Shown: positions 30,775 to 41,406 of the stretch, piece after piece
Position numbering within the stretch: position 1 is the first letter of the stretch
Layout of the letters: every line of letters begins with the position of its first letter
DNA from: Ichthyophis bannanicus
Lineage: Eukaryota; Chordata; Amphibia; Gymnophiona; Ichthyophiidae
Reading direction: 5' to 3'
Length of the DNA stretch: 64,000 nucleotides
Assembly (NCBI GenBank): GCA_033557465.1
Contig: CM066040.1
Coordinates: 326,758,297-326,822,296, forward strand
Notes under the pieces: model-generated
Told to the model about the DNA's origin: nothing
What the model saw: the letters and a program-made list of their open reading frames with translations, nothing else
The model's database searches: none
Position numbers and translations under genes: made by a program

Positions 30775-30925
30775 TACTTGATTGTAAGCCCTGATTCGTA
30801 ATTTGTATTTTGTCTTAACTAGATTGTAAGCTCTGATGAGCAGGGACTGTCTCTCCTACATGTCTGTACAGCGCTTCATACGTTTGCAATGCTATATAAA
30901 TGCTCAATAGATAGATAGAGCAGAG
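30775..30925 (+). repeat. Dispersed SINE/LINE tail with tandem start
   Basis: GATTGTAAGCCCTGATTCG at 30780 and GATTGTAAGCTCTGATGAGC at 30822 are two partial copies in tandem. TCTGTACAGCGCTTCATACG and a GATAGATAGA run follow. Same family as 18470-18600. Confidence 0.7.
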
Positions 30926-31915
30926 GGAGTGGGCAGCTGGTCACGGTGTGCCTGAGAGCCCGGGAATCAGAAGCTGAGCAGGCACAGGAGGAGCTGGGTG
31001 CAGAGGTGTGCAGAAACGCCGTTGCTGCCTGTAAAGCCCACTGCAGCAGGCAGAGTAAAGGGCCCTGCCGGACACTGAGATGGCTCAAGCTGGAGTGTTG
31101 CGGAGGCAGAGGGGAAACACTGACCCTGCTAGTTCCACAGGTGCTCTTACCCAAGGCTTGCTGCTTATCCTAATTCTCCGAGGCAGTGCAGGAGGGTGAA
31201 GCTGAGCTAAGCAGCGAGTCTGGCTGTAGCAGGGTCACCAGTGCCGAGAACAGCCGGCCCCGTCACGTGTTTAGTTCTGGCACACTTTCTACCACCCAGG
31301 TGCTGGCTTTGATTTGCATGGGGGCATCGGAGTAGAGGCACGATCCTGAGTGAGATGGCCGCAGGCTCCTTCTGATTCCGTCGATGCTGGTATGTGAGGT
31401 GCACATGGTCTGGCAGCTTTTTAGATGTGCCCACACCGGTGCAATCATGTGGCCCGTAGAGGAAAGGGAGTGTGCCAGCCCTGGTCCTTGGAGGGGGCTG
31501 CTAGGGCCATCGATGGGCACAGGTGAAAGGAGAAAGAGTTTTAAGTCGGTATTGTCCACTGAAATTATTCTTTTGGAGGCAGCCAAAGCTTTGGCAAAGC
31601 GAGAAGGAGAAAAAATAACTGAGGCAAGGAAGGCAAAAGCATTCCCTGAGCTTGAAGAGAGCACTACACAAAGGATCCATCTGGAGGACGTCCCCTGCTC
31701 GTCTGTACAGTGCTGCAATTGCCTTGTAGCGCTATACAAACGATCAGCAGTAGTAGTCCACAGGGAAAGGCCTGATCTGAGGATGCAAAGCTCATCGGCA
31801 TACTTTGAGAGGGGAAGAAATTCATTGCTGTTGCTGATAGCTGGCTACGGATGCATGGATCAGCAGATAGATAGAGCTGTCAGGTAGTTAACAGACAACA
31901 CTCGATGGACAGATG
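30926..31915. other. Unassigned, includes short repeat tail
   Basis: Frames of 60-167 codons on both strands overlap each other and a dispersed repeat tail at 31700-31760 (TCTGTACAGTGCTGCAATTG, then AGCAGTAGTAG). I recognise no domain. A host exon cannot be excluded, but nothing in the sequence demonstrates one. Confidence 0.3.
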
Positions 31916-32288
31916 GGGCCCGATGTTCAGCGGCGGCAACTAGCAGATCTAATGTGGCTAGCCATCATCACTGAACTTTAAACTCGAATATTCAATGTTG
32001 GGGCCGTATCCAAGCTCCGGCACGGAGTATCCGAGTTGCCCGGACTGCCATGAAGCTAAGTCAGCAGCAGTGGTATTCAGCCGCCACCTGGTTAGTTTCT
32101 ACAGTGAAAGTTAGGCCAGTCTTTACCCCACCTCTCAATAGCGCCACTGCCCGCTTAGTGACGGGTGTCACCCTGGAACGACCCCAGTTAGCGTTGGGTC
32201 ATGTGACGGCAGCAGCTGCGGATATTCAGCGGCATTAACACGGTTTGTAGGTCTGCAAACTGTGTACATGCCTTTGAATATCGGGCCT
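31916..32288. mobile_element. 373-bp MITE candidate with GGGCCCGAT ends
   Basis: GGGCCCGATGTTCAGCGG at the left is opposed by the right end, which reads AGGCCCGATATTCAAAGG when inverted, a ~13-16 bp imperfect terminal repeat. ATG occurs directly outside both ends (31913-31915, 32289-32291), a possible 3-bp target duplication as in PIF/Harbinger. However, ATG is not the usual TWA. GC-rich, non-coding. Confidence 0.5.
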
Positions 32289-34460
32289 ATGGTTTTCCTT
32301 CATCATGACTCTAAAAGTATTTAAGTGCCCTTATAGTTGCATGGACAGAGCCCTATCGGAAAAAAGATAACACACCTTAGACATATCCCCCTTGCTCTTT
32401 GCAGACACTACTTGCCGCAGTTTGTTTGGAGGGCACCAGCTTCCTTGGCAGACTCTGTTACTTCCCAAAATCTACAGCTACCCTAGGTTTTAAAAGTAAA
32501 ATTCGTTTTTGGAGTGTGTACTGTTGGGAGAGAGTTAAGACTGGAATTTGCTGTCCCTCTCTGAGGTAATTATCAGGTTAGTGTTCAGGCCCAGCAGCGT
32601 TCTTTAAACATATATTCTGCATTGCTATCTGGATAGGTGATGGCATAGAATATACAAGAAAAGCTCTCGCCACCAATTGCTACATATTCAGCAACGATAT
32701 AGTTTATAGCAAAGTGATTTGCATGGGGACTGCTATTGCTGAGGTGTAAATTAAAACGCTTAGCTACGTGGAGAGCAACTTTATCATCGCCACTATACTA
32801 CAGTTAGGGCATTCAGAGTGATGTCCAACAATACTACTCATAGAATGCAGCTGAAAATTGATGGATGCGGACTAAACATAGAACAGCCTTTGGATATTGG
32901 CCTTATATATTTATGACGGAATAAAGACATCTTATAATCTAGGGTTAGCGGTATAGCAAAAATAGATAAACTGATCCCAGGATCTATTAAAGTTCACACC
33001 ATATAAATTCAAGAAAAATGTTTTTGAGTGAAAAAGGTGTGTTCAGAAATTATTCACAAATCACTCACATGGAGACTGGCTTCCATTTTGTTAAATATAG
33101 TCATTGACCCTTTGAGAGATATGAGAGAACCTTGTGTTCTGAAGCATTACATCTCCTCATAGTCTAGAGACCAGAGTTTCTTCATAGGAAGCCGACAGGT
33201 TTAACACACAAATTCCCAGGTCAGGAGCTACAAAACTCTGGGATTACTCTACCGAAGAGTGAAACTTCCAGAACAGTTTGCCGTAGGTCACATCATCTTT
33301 CTTTCTGTGCCGATGCCCTTACCTGCAAGAAAGCGACATCTCTCTTCAGGGATTGGCACTCCTCCTCCAGAACAGATCTGCGAAGAGAAGGTGGTATGTC
33401 TTAACGGAGACTGTGGAGAAACCATCATAAAAACCTGCAGGTAGAATACACTGACAGAACAGTTCAACAATGCTACAGCCTCTTTTTGACCCATCACAGT
33501 GCCTTGGGACTGCAGCTCTCCCAGCAGCTGATGACATCATCGAGACGCTCTACCAATGTTCCCGCCAGACTGTGCGAGAGTTCTCCATCCGCGCTACTGT
33601 GCAGAGATAGGGCGCTTTTGGGTGAAAGTGTGTGCTGTAAACACGGTATCTCAGTACCTTCCCCTATCGGTGGCAGTGCAGGTGCAGGACTCTCGCACAG
33701 GAACTTTCTATTTTGCACTCAAAGGAAATCAGCCTGAAAGCTGTAAGGAGGTTACGTTTTCATTTTGTCAAAAAAAAAAAAAGGCTTCCAATCAGCTATC
33801 ATATATAGTCAATACATATCTGCATGTTAAAGATTTTACTGAATGACCATACACTCATGTAGGGAAGCAGCTTGTGGCCTTGTCATTAAAGACTTAGAAA
33901 ATACTTTCTCGCACTCAGAAGCAATCAAAAGAAAACCTCTATGTTGTCTCTACATATTTTGCAAATATTTATGTAACTGAATAGCTCAGTATTCTTTTTT
34001 GAGAGGAGCAAAATCATCCAGGTGAATAAAGCACTTGATTTGAGCAGATCATGAATGGAATATGGATGTTGGTCAACCAGATGGAAAACTGCCTAAACAT
34101 TTCACACTGTATAAAAGCCACATATTCCTTAACATCAAGCCTTTCCATTCAAACTACCCGTGTCAAACAAACAAGCCAGATTTTGGGGAGTTTTAAAACA
34201 TATTAACGGGCATCCTGTGAAATTCACCATAGGATGTTTCCCCAAATAGCCCCCACCTTTGGATGCCAATGCTCTTCCCCAGCCCAATCTCATCATCTGC
34301 ATCCGTGCCCAGGACTAGTGCAAAGATACAGGGCACCCTAGACGAACCTGTAGCCTTATGACCCCCACCCCCCACCCCCAACACACACTCGTACACACTA
34401 GAGATTTCGCTAATTAAATTTAACAATCATGATCATTCCAACACCACCCTTCCCACAACA
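32289..34460. other. Unassigned, AT-rich
   Basis: No gene or named repeat found in ~2.2 kb. Visible items: an A-run at 33768-33782, a local inverted repeat between 33576 and 33703 (CTGTGCGAGAGT and ACTCTCGCACAG), and a CA/C-rich tract at 34361-34390. Small frames on both strands lack domains. Confidence 0.35.
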
Positions 34461-34830
34461 AGTTACTCACCTGTAACAGATGATCTCCAGGAACAGCAGG
34501 AATTTAATCTTCACATATGGGTGACATCGGTACCAACAGAGCCCATGCAGGAATGCTCCCCAGCGTCCAATAGGAAAGCTTTTGGGAGCATCCCACTGTG
34601 CCTGCCTAGCTGCCTTCCGACCTTCTCAACTCTCCCACCTCAGTTGAGTTTGTAGCTGAGAGAAAAGGAGAGTAAAGGAAAAAAACCTACAACTCCTAGG
34701 GGAGGAGGGTGGGTTGTAAAGACTAAATTCCTGCTGTTCCCGGAGATCACCTGTTACAGGTGAGTAACTACGCTATATCCAGGAACAAGCAGGAATGTAG
34801 TCTTCACATATGGGACTTCCCAGCTTCCAG
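34461..34830 (-). repeat. DIRS-2 left terminus and internal complementary region
   Basis: The terminus 34461-34560 contains GATGATCTCCAGGAACAGCAG. The internal region 34705-34830 holds its inverse (TTCCTGCTGTTCCCGGAGAT, then CACCTGTTACAGGTGAGTAACT) followed by CCAGGAACAAGCAGGAATG, the expected right-end sequence. This is the DIRS circle-junction template arrangement. Confidence 0.8.
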
Positions 34831-34857
34831 ATGCCAGAGAAACAACCTCAGAACTGA

Positions 34858-35005
34858 ACATAAGAACATAAGAGATGCCATACTGGGTCAGACCAAGGTC
34901 CATCAAGCCCAGTATCCTGTTTCCAACAGTGGCCAATCTATGTCATATGTACCTAGCAGTTTCCCCAAAAGACACAGGTTCCACAATGCTTGTATTGGCT
35001 CAAGC
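34858..35005 (-). mobile_element. CR1 3'-end fragment in DIRS-2
   Basis: ACATAAGAACATAAGAG, then GACCAAGGTCCATCAAGCCC and CCTAGCAGTTTCCCCAAAAG: the last ~145 bp of CR1-A, minus strand. DIRS sequence resumes with GGTTCCCATCAGGG. Confidence 0.82.
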
Positions 35006-35169
35006 AATGAAGGTTCCCATCAGGGTGGGTATCAAGAGGTCATGGATCTTCCATAGACGTCTGGTATCATTAAAGTCCGGGAGTTTGAAAGAGGTGCTGT
35101 AGAACAGCCTGGCCAAACATGGCATCCTGGCAGGAGTCCTTGTCTAAACAGTAATGAGCAGCAAAGGTA

Positions 35170-35860
35170 TGGACAGAAAACTAAGTTGCTGCTTCGCAGA
35201 TCTCGTCAATAGCCACAGAGCGTAGATTCACCATCGAGGTGGCCATAGCAAGAACATTATGAACAGTGACGTGTCCCTCCAATGAGAGTCCTGCTCTATT
35301 ATAAGCAAATGAGATGCAATCTGCTATCCATTTGAGAGAGTATGTTTGGATACTGGCAGGCCTAGGTGACTAGGATCAAAGGAGATAAACAACTGTGAGG
35401 CTTTACGATGATCTCGAATCCTCTGGAGATACAAAGCCAAGGCACGCTTGCAGTCAAGCATATGTAGGGCTGCTTCCGCTCTAGAAGCATGTGGGCTAGG
35501 AAAGAAAACAGGAAGGTAAACTGACTGGTTCAAATGGAAAGGAGAAACCACCTTTGGCATGAAATGCGGGTGAGTCCTGAGTATGACGTTGTCATGGTGG
35601 AAGCTGGTATAAGGTGTGTCTGCCACCAAAGCCTGTAGCTCATTGATATATCTAGCTGAAGTGAGGGCAATGAGGAAGATGACTTTCCATGAAAGATACT
35701 TTAGTGGGGTCGTAGTCAAGGGTTCAAAAGGTGGCTTTAAAAGCACTAGAACTACATTAAGATCCCATGCCACCGGAGGTGGTTTGGTAGGCTTGGTTAA
35801 CAAAAGACCTCTTATAAAGCGCGCTACCAGCGGTTGTGAGGAAATAGGCCGTCCCTCCAA
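35170..35860 (-). pseudogene. DIRS-2 tyrosine recombinase, broken
   Basis: 35860-35324 is one open frame: ALTSARYINELQALVADTPY (first catalytic Arg region), then VVSPFHLNQSVYLPVFFP and LFISFDPSHLGLPVSKHTLS. It shifts frame after SNG. The continuation 35300-35180 reads HVTVHNVLAMATS. Aligned with DIRS-1 AHRVRVKAAS, the H-x-x-R block has Leu where Arg is expected (codon CTT, 35250-35252). Frameshift plus lost catalytic Arg argue for a dead enzyme. Confidence 0.82.
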
Positions 35861-36000
35861 AGGATTATGGGAGGCTTAGGTGAATCCTCACCAAGTTGAT
35901 CTTGAGACCAGTTGAGGTGGAGGAGGCATTGAAGGAGTTCCTCCACCAGAGCAGAGAAGAGATTGAGATCCCTCTGGTAACACTAGATAGAGAACCTATG

Positions 36001-37124
36001 CTACTTAAAAGCATATGAACATCTAGTAGATGGTTTCCTAGAAGCTAACAGGATCTCCTTTACCTCATGCGTGAGGTTAAGGTCCTGTAAAGCTATGCTT
36101 TCAGCAGCCAAGCTGTGAGATGGACCGACTACGGATTGGGATGGAGCAGCATTCCTTGGTCCTGGGAGAGAAGACCGGGTGCCAATCTGAGACGTAGGGG
36201 TTGTGTCTGAGACAGACGTAACAGGCAAGGAAACCACAGTTGACATGGCCAAAGCGGGGCTTTCAGGATCATGATGCCTTTGTCCGTTTGAAGATTGAAA
36301 AGCATCTTGGGGATGAGGGGAATGGGAGGAAAAGCATAGAGGAGACCTCGGCCCCAGTGGAGGTGAAAAGCATCCACCTGCTGATTGCTGGACATGGGAG
36401 TCCTGGTGCAGAAGTGTGGGACCTTGGCATTCTGATCTATGTCCGGTGTCTCCCAGGTCTGAAAGATGTAGGACATTGTGTCTGAATGGAAAGACCATTT
36501 GTGGGGAAGAAGGATCTGACTCAAATTTGTCTGCCCAGATATTTTGCTCCCCTGGAAGATACACCACTTGGAGGTGTATCTGATGAGCAAGGGCAAAGGA
36601 CCAGAGTTGAAAGGCCTCCTTGCAGAGGGGCCAAGAGCCCCACCTGCTTGTTCAGATAGAACATGGACACTTGATTGTCCGACTGAACCAGGACCCTGTG
36701 GGATCCTAGGTGATGTTGAAACACTCTGAGGGCTTTGAAAATAGCCCGAAGCTCCAGTAGATTGATTGGAGCTGCGACTCCTGCACTGTCCAGAGGCCTT
36801 GTGTGAGAATGAGCCCAAATGAGCCCCCCCCCCCAACACAGTTTGGAAGCATCCATTGTCAGGATGCATTGATGTGTAGGCATCTGAAAGGGTGACCCGA
36901 TGAGAAGATTTTCTGGGGAACACCACCATTGAAGGGCTGTGGTGAGAAGGGCAGTGACTTGAATCTTGTCCCTGAGATGGCCCAAGGCTTGCTTCCATTG
37001 GGAGGCAAGAGTCCACTGGGCTGTGCACATATGTAGATGGGCATATGATACAACATGTACTGTTGAGGCCATAAGCCCAAGAAGCTGCAGCATTTCTCAG
37101 GCAGTCAGATGGTCTGAGCTGCAC
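36001..37124 (-). pseudogene. DIRS-2 RNase H and recombinase N-terminus, frameshifted
   Basis: 37093-36521 carries the RNase H: LTMDAS, INLLELRAIFKAL, LVQSDNQVSMFYLNKQ (three acidic positions kept). 36567-36001 carries LPGEQNIWADK and, after a shifted proline/serine-rich part, EVKEILLASRKPSTRCSYAFK, the recombinase N-terminal block. 37124-36129 overlaps in another frame and includes the true order in places, so at least two frameshifts are present. Confidence 0.8.
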
Positions 37125-37302
37125 CTGGGATGCCAGCTGAATGAGGTAAGAACAACGGGATTGGGGCAGAAATGTCCTTGACCGTTATGTGTCCAGGAGA
37201 GCTCCAATGAATTCCAGTTCCTGAGTTGGAGCGAGATAGGACTTTGTAGATTTATGACAAATCCTAAGTGCTGCAGTACCTGCATGGTACGAAGCAGAGA
37301 TA

Positions 37303-38457
37303 GGCAACTAACTAAGAAAAAATGTGAATGCAGAGTAGAGGGATAACAAGGCATTTATTTCCCTTTAAGCATAAGATTCAGTTGGGTTACAACCTAAAGA
37401 AAAAGTCCTTTACTTCAGGAATGAAATTAACTCAAGATAACGGAAAAACTGTTATGCTTCACAGTTATAACAATGCTTAGTTAAGCTTTCCAGAGTAAAG
37501 CAAATGTTTCAGCATTCTTCTTCCATTTAGCAAACGAATAACATTCTGAAGATAGCATATATCATTCACAGGTTTAACAGTGACTCTGCACTGCCTGAAA
37601 TACACAAAGAACAGTCCATCTTTTCCTGAGATAAAAGGCTTGGCTCTACAAGTTCCACTTGCATCGGCTCAGAATTATCTCTGTCTGTATCAGTGGTTTC
37701 ACTGGCTATAATTTCTGGCCAGTCCCTAGTCCTGTTCTCTGGATGTTTAAAGAGTTCCTCTAGTGTTTGCCAATGAGCATGGCCTACCTTTGGGCGTTGG
37801 CTACTTGGCTTATGAGAGGTAGCTTTGCTTTCCTTTCTCACAGGTTTAGCATTACTTTTAAAAGGCTTTCTATAAGGTAAGGTTTTCTTCATAGAAACAG
37901 AGTCAGCATACCTTGGCTTCCAGCAGCATATAGAATTAGGATTTCCTCCTTCCAGCAGTTCTTCAGGAACACAATCCCTGTGCCAGTCTCCTCTCTGAAG
38001 GCTTTTGTTACCTTTCGGGTTGGTCCCAGGTTCCTCTGGTAAAAGCAGGCTTCTTTCCAAGCCCCGCTTCTGGCTTCTTTCATTCACTCTGCTTTGCCTC
38101 CAAAGGTGATTGTTCCTTTGCCCAGCACTAGTTTCCCAAGTGCTTCTTTCTGCTTGGCCCTTGCTTGTGGTGCTTCTCTCTCGTAAACCTTCAGCTTTAC
38201 CTCCAGCTCCACACCTGCAAGCACTGCTCTGCCCCCTCCAGTCTCCAGTCTTCCGTTTATAAAGCTCTCCTGTGTTTGAGCTTTCCGGGCTGACTGTCAG
38301 GTGCTCTCGATTAGCTAAGTGTGTCCACTTAGGCTCTGTGAGTGCACGCTTGCACCCTCTAGCTGTTCTGTGCGGATATTGCATCTTGTGCACATCTTTT
38401 TCTTCATGGAAAACAGCTTCTTCTCCTGCATTTTTGCTTTCATCAGCCCCTGCTGCA
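37303..38457 (-). mobile_element. LTR-like insert in DIRS-2 RT
   Basis: DIRS sequence stops at about CGAAGCAGAGATAGG (37302) and resumes at CAGTATGCATCCTTTAGATC (38460). Compared with DIRS-1, ~230 bp of RT (51660-51887) is missing, so the insert replaced DNA. On its minus strand it starts TGCAGCAGGGGCTGATG, has a TATA-like TTTATAAA near 38262 and an AATAAA signal near 37352. These are features of an LTR, but no target duplication or second LTR is seen. A long open frame runs through it (to 37566). The class is undetermined. Confidence 0.5.
37566..37892 (-). CDS. Open frame in the LTR-like insert, unknown
   Basis: From the only internal Met downstream of the TATA-like box, 108 codons read MKKTLPYRKPFKSN, then HWQTLEELFKHPENRTRDW and SEPMQVELVEPSLL, with the stop at 37566. 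The same frame is open far upstream, ~295 codons through the insert and into DIRS RT (SLDLKDAY). The basic N-terminal half and acidic EPMQVE block are loosely like a retroelement gag start. I see no CCHC knuckle. Function unknown. Confidence 0.35.
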   Translation of the reverse strand: MKKTLPYRKPFKSNAKPVRKESKATSHKPSSQRPKVGHAHWQTLEELFKHPENRTRDWPEIIASETTDTDRDNSEPMQVELVEPSLLSQEKMDCSLCISGSAESLLNL

Positions 38458-38630
38458 TGACAGTATGCATCCTTTAGATCTAGAGAACAGAGCCAGTCCT
38501 GACTCTGGAGGTAGGGAAGAAGAGTCCCTAGAGCAGCGATGGCGAACCTATGGCACGCGTGCCAGCTGTGGCACGCGAAGGCCTTGCAGCTGGCACGCGG
38601 GTAGGTCCGCAAAAAAGAAAAAGCTGGCTC

Positions 38631-38960
38631 TGGCTGCTGCCGCGGACGCGGCAGCTGCAGTGTCCCGCGGGGCCCCCTCCGCCCACTAAGCCCCTCTGCA
38701 AGGGCTTTCAGATTCGCGAGGGAGAGCGTCTCCCTCGCGTCTCTGTTAAGCCCGCAGGGGCTAATGGGAAATTTCCCATCAGCCCCTTTAGACGCGAGGG
38801 ACTGATGGGAAATTTCCCATTAGCCCCTGCGGGCTTAACAGAGCCGCGAGGGAGAAGCTCTCCCTCGCGAATCTGAAAGCCCTTGCAGAGGGGCTTAGCG
38901 GGCGGAGGGGGCCCCGCAGGACATTGCATTCTGCTGCTGCCGCGGCAGCGGCAGCAACCA
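38631..38960. repeat. GC-rich palindrome in hAT-C
   Basis: Arms ~38631-38785 and ~38795-38960 with TGTCCCGCGGGGCCCCCTCC opposed by GGAGGGGGCCCCGCAGGACA. The centre has a secondary small hairpin, GGGAAATTTCCC on each side of TTTAGACGCG. Frames crossing it on both strands are mirror images and not genes. Confidence 0.85.
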
Positions 38961-38989
38961 AAGCCAGCTTTTTTTTTTTTTTAAATATG

Positions 38990-40640
38990 CCATGGGGGGG
39001 GGGGTTAGGACTGCTAATGGGCTGGGGGCGGGGTGTAGGAGGGCTAAGGGGCTAGGGGGGGTAGGACTGCTAATGGGCTAGGGGGGGGGTAGCGGGTAGG
39101 ACTGCTAATGGGCTGGGGGGGGTAGGACTGCTAATGGGCTGGGGGGTAGGACTGCTAATGGGCTAAGGGGGGTAGGACTGCTAATGGGCTAGGGGGGGGT
39201 AGGACTGCTAATGGGCTAGGGGGGGTAGCGGGTAGGACTGCTAATGGGCTGGGGGGGGGTAGGACTGCTAATGGGCTAAGGGGGGTAGGACTGCTAATGG
39301 GCTGTGGGCTGATGGGGGCTGTCTGGAAATGGGGTGATGGGGGGTTAGGACTGGTAATGGGCTATGGGGGGGTTAAGACTGCTAATGGGCTTTGGGCTGA
39401 TGGGGGCTGTCTGGAAATGGGGTGATGGGAGTTAGGACTGATAATGGGCTATGGGGGGGGGGCTAGGACAGGAAATGGGCTGATGGGGAGGGGTTAGGAC
39501 TGGATGGGCTGTGGGCTGTTGGGGGGGTTATGACTAGTAATGGGCTATGGGGGGGTTAAGACTGGTAATGGGCTGTGGGCTGATGGGGGGCTGTCTGGAA
39601 ATGAGGTGACGGGGGGTTAGAACTGCTAATGGGCTATGGGGGGGGTGTTTAGGACTGATAAAGTTCTAAGGGGAGGGGCATAGTACAGGAAATGGACTGA
39701 TGGGGAGGGGTTAGGACTTGAGGTGGGCTGATGTGGTTAGGACTGGTAATGGGCTGTGGGCTGATGGGGGGGTTTAGGACTGGCAATGGGCTGTGGGGGG
39801 CTGACTGGAAATGGGCTGATGGGGTTAAGACTGGAAGTGGGCTGATGGGGGGTTAGGACTGGTAATGGGCTATGGGGGGGTTAGGACTGATAATGGGCTA
39901 TGGGGGGGTTAAGCCTGGTATGGGGCTTTGGGCTGTTGGGGGATGTCTGGAAATGTGGTGCTGGGTGGTTAGGACTGGTAATGGGTTATAGGGGGGGCTT
40001 AAACTGAAAATGGGGTGATGGGGGTTTAGGACTGGAAGTGGGTTGATGGGGGGCTAGGACTGGTAATGGGTTGGGGGGTTGCTATGACTGGAAATGGGCT
40101 GAGTGGAAGGGGAGGCTTGAACTGCAAATAGCTGATGGGGAGGGAGCTTGGAATGGAAATGGGCTGTGAGGGAAGGGAGCTAGGACTGAAAATGGGCTGA
40201 TGGAGCAGCTAGGATAGGACTGGAAATGGGCTGTTGGGGGGAGCTAAGATTGGAAATGGGCTGTGGTGGGGGCTTGAATTGAAATGGACTCATGGAGGGG
40301 CTAGAACTGGAAGTAGGCTCATGGGGGGGGGCTTGGACTGGAATTGTACTGAGTGGAGGGGAGCTATGATTTGACATGGGCTGATGATGGGGCTAGGAAA
40401 TGACTAGAAATGGGCTGATGGGGGGCTAGGATTGGAAATGAGCTGATGAAGGGACTCAGACTGAAAATGGATGGGGGAGCTAGGACTGGAAATGGGTTGA
40501 TGGGGGGCTAGGACTGGAAATGGGCTGATGCAGGGACTAGAAAGGAATGGATGCTGGGTGAGACTGGAACTAGAAGGGAGCTGATGTTGGGGGAGGATTA
40601 GAATGGGATGGGGCTGGGAGAGTAAAATGGAGAGGGGAAA
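38990..40640 (-). repeat. Satellite in hAT-C, G-rich on + strand
   Basis: Units such as GGGTTAGGACTGCTAATGGG and GGACTGGAAATGGGCTGATG with G-runs of 4-10. The first ~300 bp (39000-39300) are a homogeneous subfamily (GGACTGCTAATGGGCT). The rest resembles the hAT-A block. Dense G-runs could form quadruplexes on the + strand. Confidence 0.9.
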
Positions 40641-41272
40641 AATATTTTGTGTGGGAGGAATGAAAAATCTACAATTGGCCGGGTATTGGGAGAGTAAGTG
40701 GGGATTGAGGATGGAGCGGTAAAATTTGTGTGGATGAAATAGGAATGAGGAAAGAGCAAAAGGAGAAAGATTAGTATGTTAAAGCAGATGTAGAGAGAGA
40801 GAATGGAAAAAAAGACTAGAAGAGAGAAGAAAGAACAAATGGACAGCAGACGATGGAGAGTTAGCAGAAAACATGAAGAAACCAGAAGAAAGTGGCTGGA
40901 GCAATTGCAACTGAAAAAAAATGCACAAAAGGTAGAAAGATATCTCTTTATTTTGAATTTATTAACTGGAATATGAAACCTCTGGGAAATGTGCATCATT
41001 AACGTCTGTGCTTTGTTTGGTACAAGAGGAAATTAATTTATAGTTTTATTTCTACAGTGTTGTACATTCCAAGTTTGGCTTTTGGGGTTCCCAGTTTAAT
41101 TATTGCCTTCCTGTTTCTAAATTGTGATTCCTTGTTTGGTGATGGTCTATGTTCTGCATGTGTAACTGAGCTGAGGTTTAATTGACGTGCTGGCACTTTG
41201 AGGAAATTCTTTGGTTTTGTGCGGCAGTTTGGGCACTCGGGCTCAAAAAGGTTAGCCATCACTGCCCTAGAG

Positions 41273-41406
41273 AGACCATCTTGAACTTCTCATGGACTAC
41301 ATCCAGGATGGGGCCCCCCCCCACACCCACTGGTCTTTTTTGGTATGAGAGATTAGAAACCCATTCCCTGCTGAGGTATGGGGACCACTTCTATGGCACC
41401 CTGTGA
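41273..41406 (-). pseudogene. DIRS-2 RT upstream sliver
   Basis: AGACCATCTTGAACTTCTCATGG resumes DIRS-2 after hAT-C. TTTTTTGGTATGAGAGATTAG parallels CCTTTTTGGTACCAGGAAGT in DIRS-1 at 52168. It is cut off by hAT-D; no DIRS sequence is found on the other side. Confidence 0.65.

Larger units (their letters stand above)
38534..41264 (-). mobile_element. hAT-C: 2.7-kb hAT element with satellite cassette
   Basis: The left end CAGCGATGGCGAACCTATGG is opposed by the right end GGTTAGCCATCACTG, inverted repeats of the form CAGYGATGGCKAACC. A perfect 8-bp duplication CCCTAGAG lies at 38526-38533 and 41265-41272. On the minus strand: unique end (41264-41175), the shared AT-rich segment, satellite (40640-38990), GC palindrome, other end. 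No transposase. Its terminal repeats differ from hAT-A, B and D though the cargo is the same. Inserted in DIRS-2. Confidence 0.92.
34461..41406 (-). mobile_element. DIRS-2: DIRS-type retrotransposon, interrupted and truncated
   Basis: The left end AGTTACTCACCTGTAACAG starts at ~34461. The minus-strand recombinase, RNase H and part of RT follow. The element is broken by a CR1 tail (34858-35005), an LTR-like insert (37303-38457) that replaces ~230 bp of RT, and hAT-C (38534-41264). RT-flank sequence is last recognised at 41273-41406 (CATCTTGAACTTCTCATGG against 52096-52115 of DIRS-1). The gag half is absent beyond the hAT-D insertion at 41407. Confidence 0.85.

Noticed and set aside
31384..31887. 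167-codon plus-strand frame as a possible host exon
   Set aside because: It overlaps a dispersed repeat tail and an opposing 158-codon frame, has no recognisable domain, and shows no clear splice-site framing.
38465..38929. Mirror-image frames of 73-108 codons across the hAT-C palindrome
   Set aside because: The same peptide appears on both strands because the DNA is palindromic. No independent evidence of coding.
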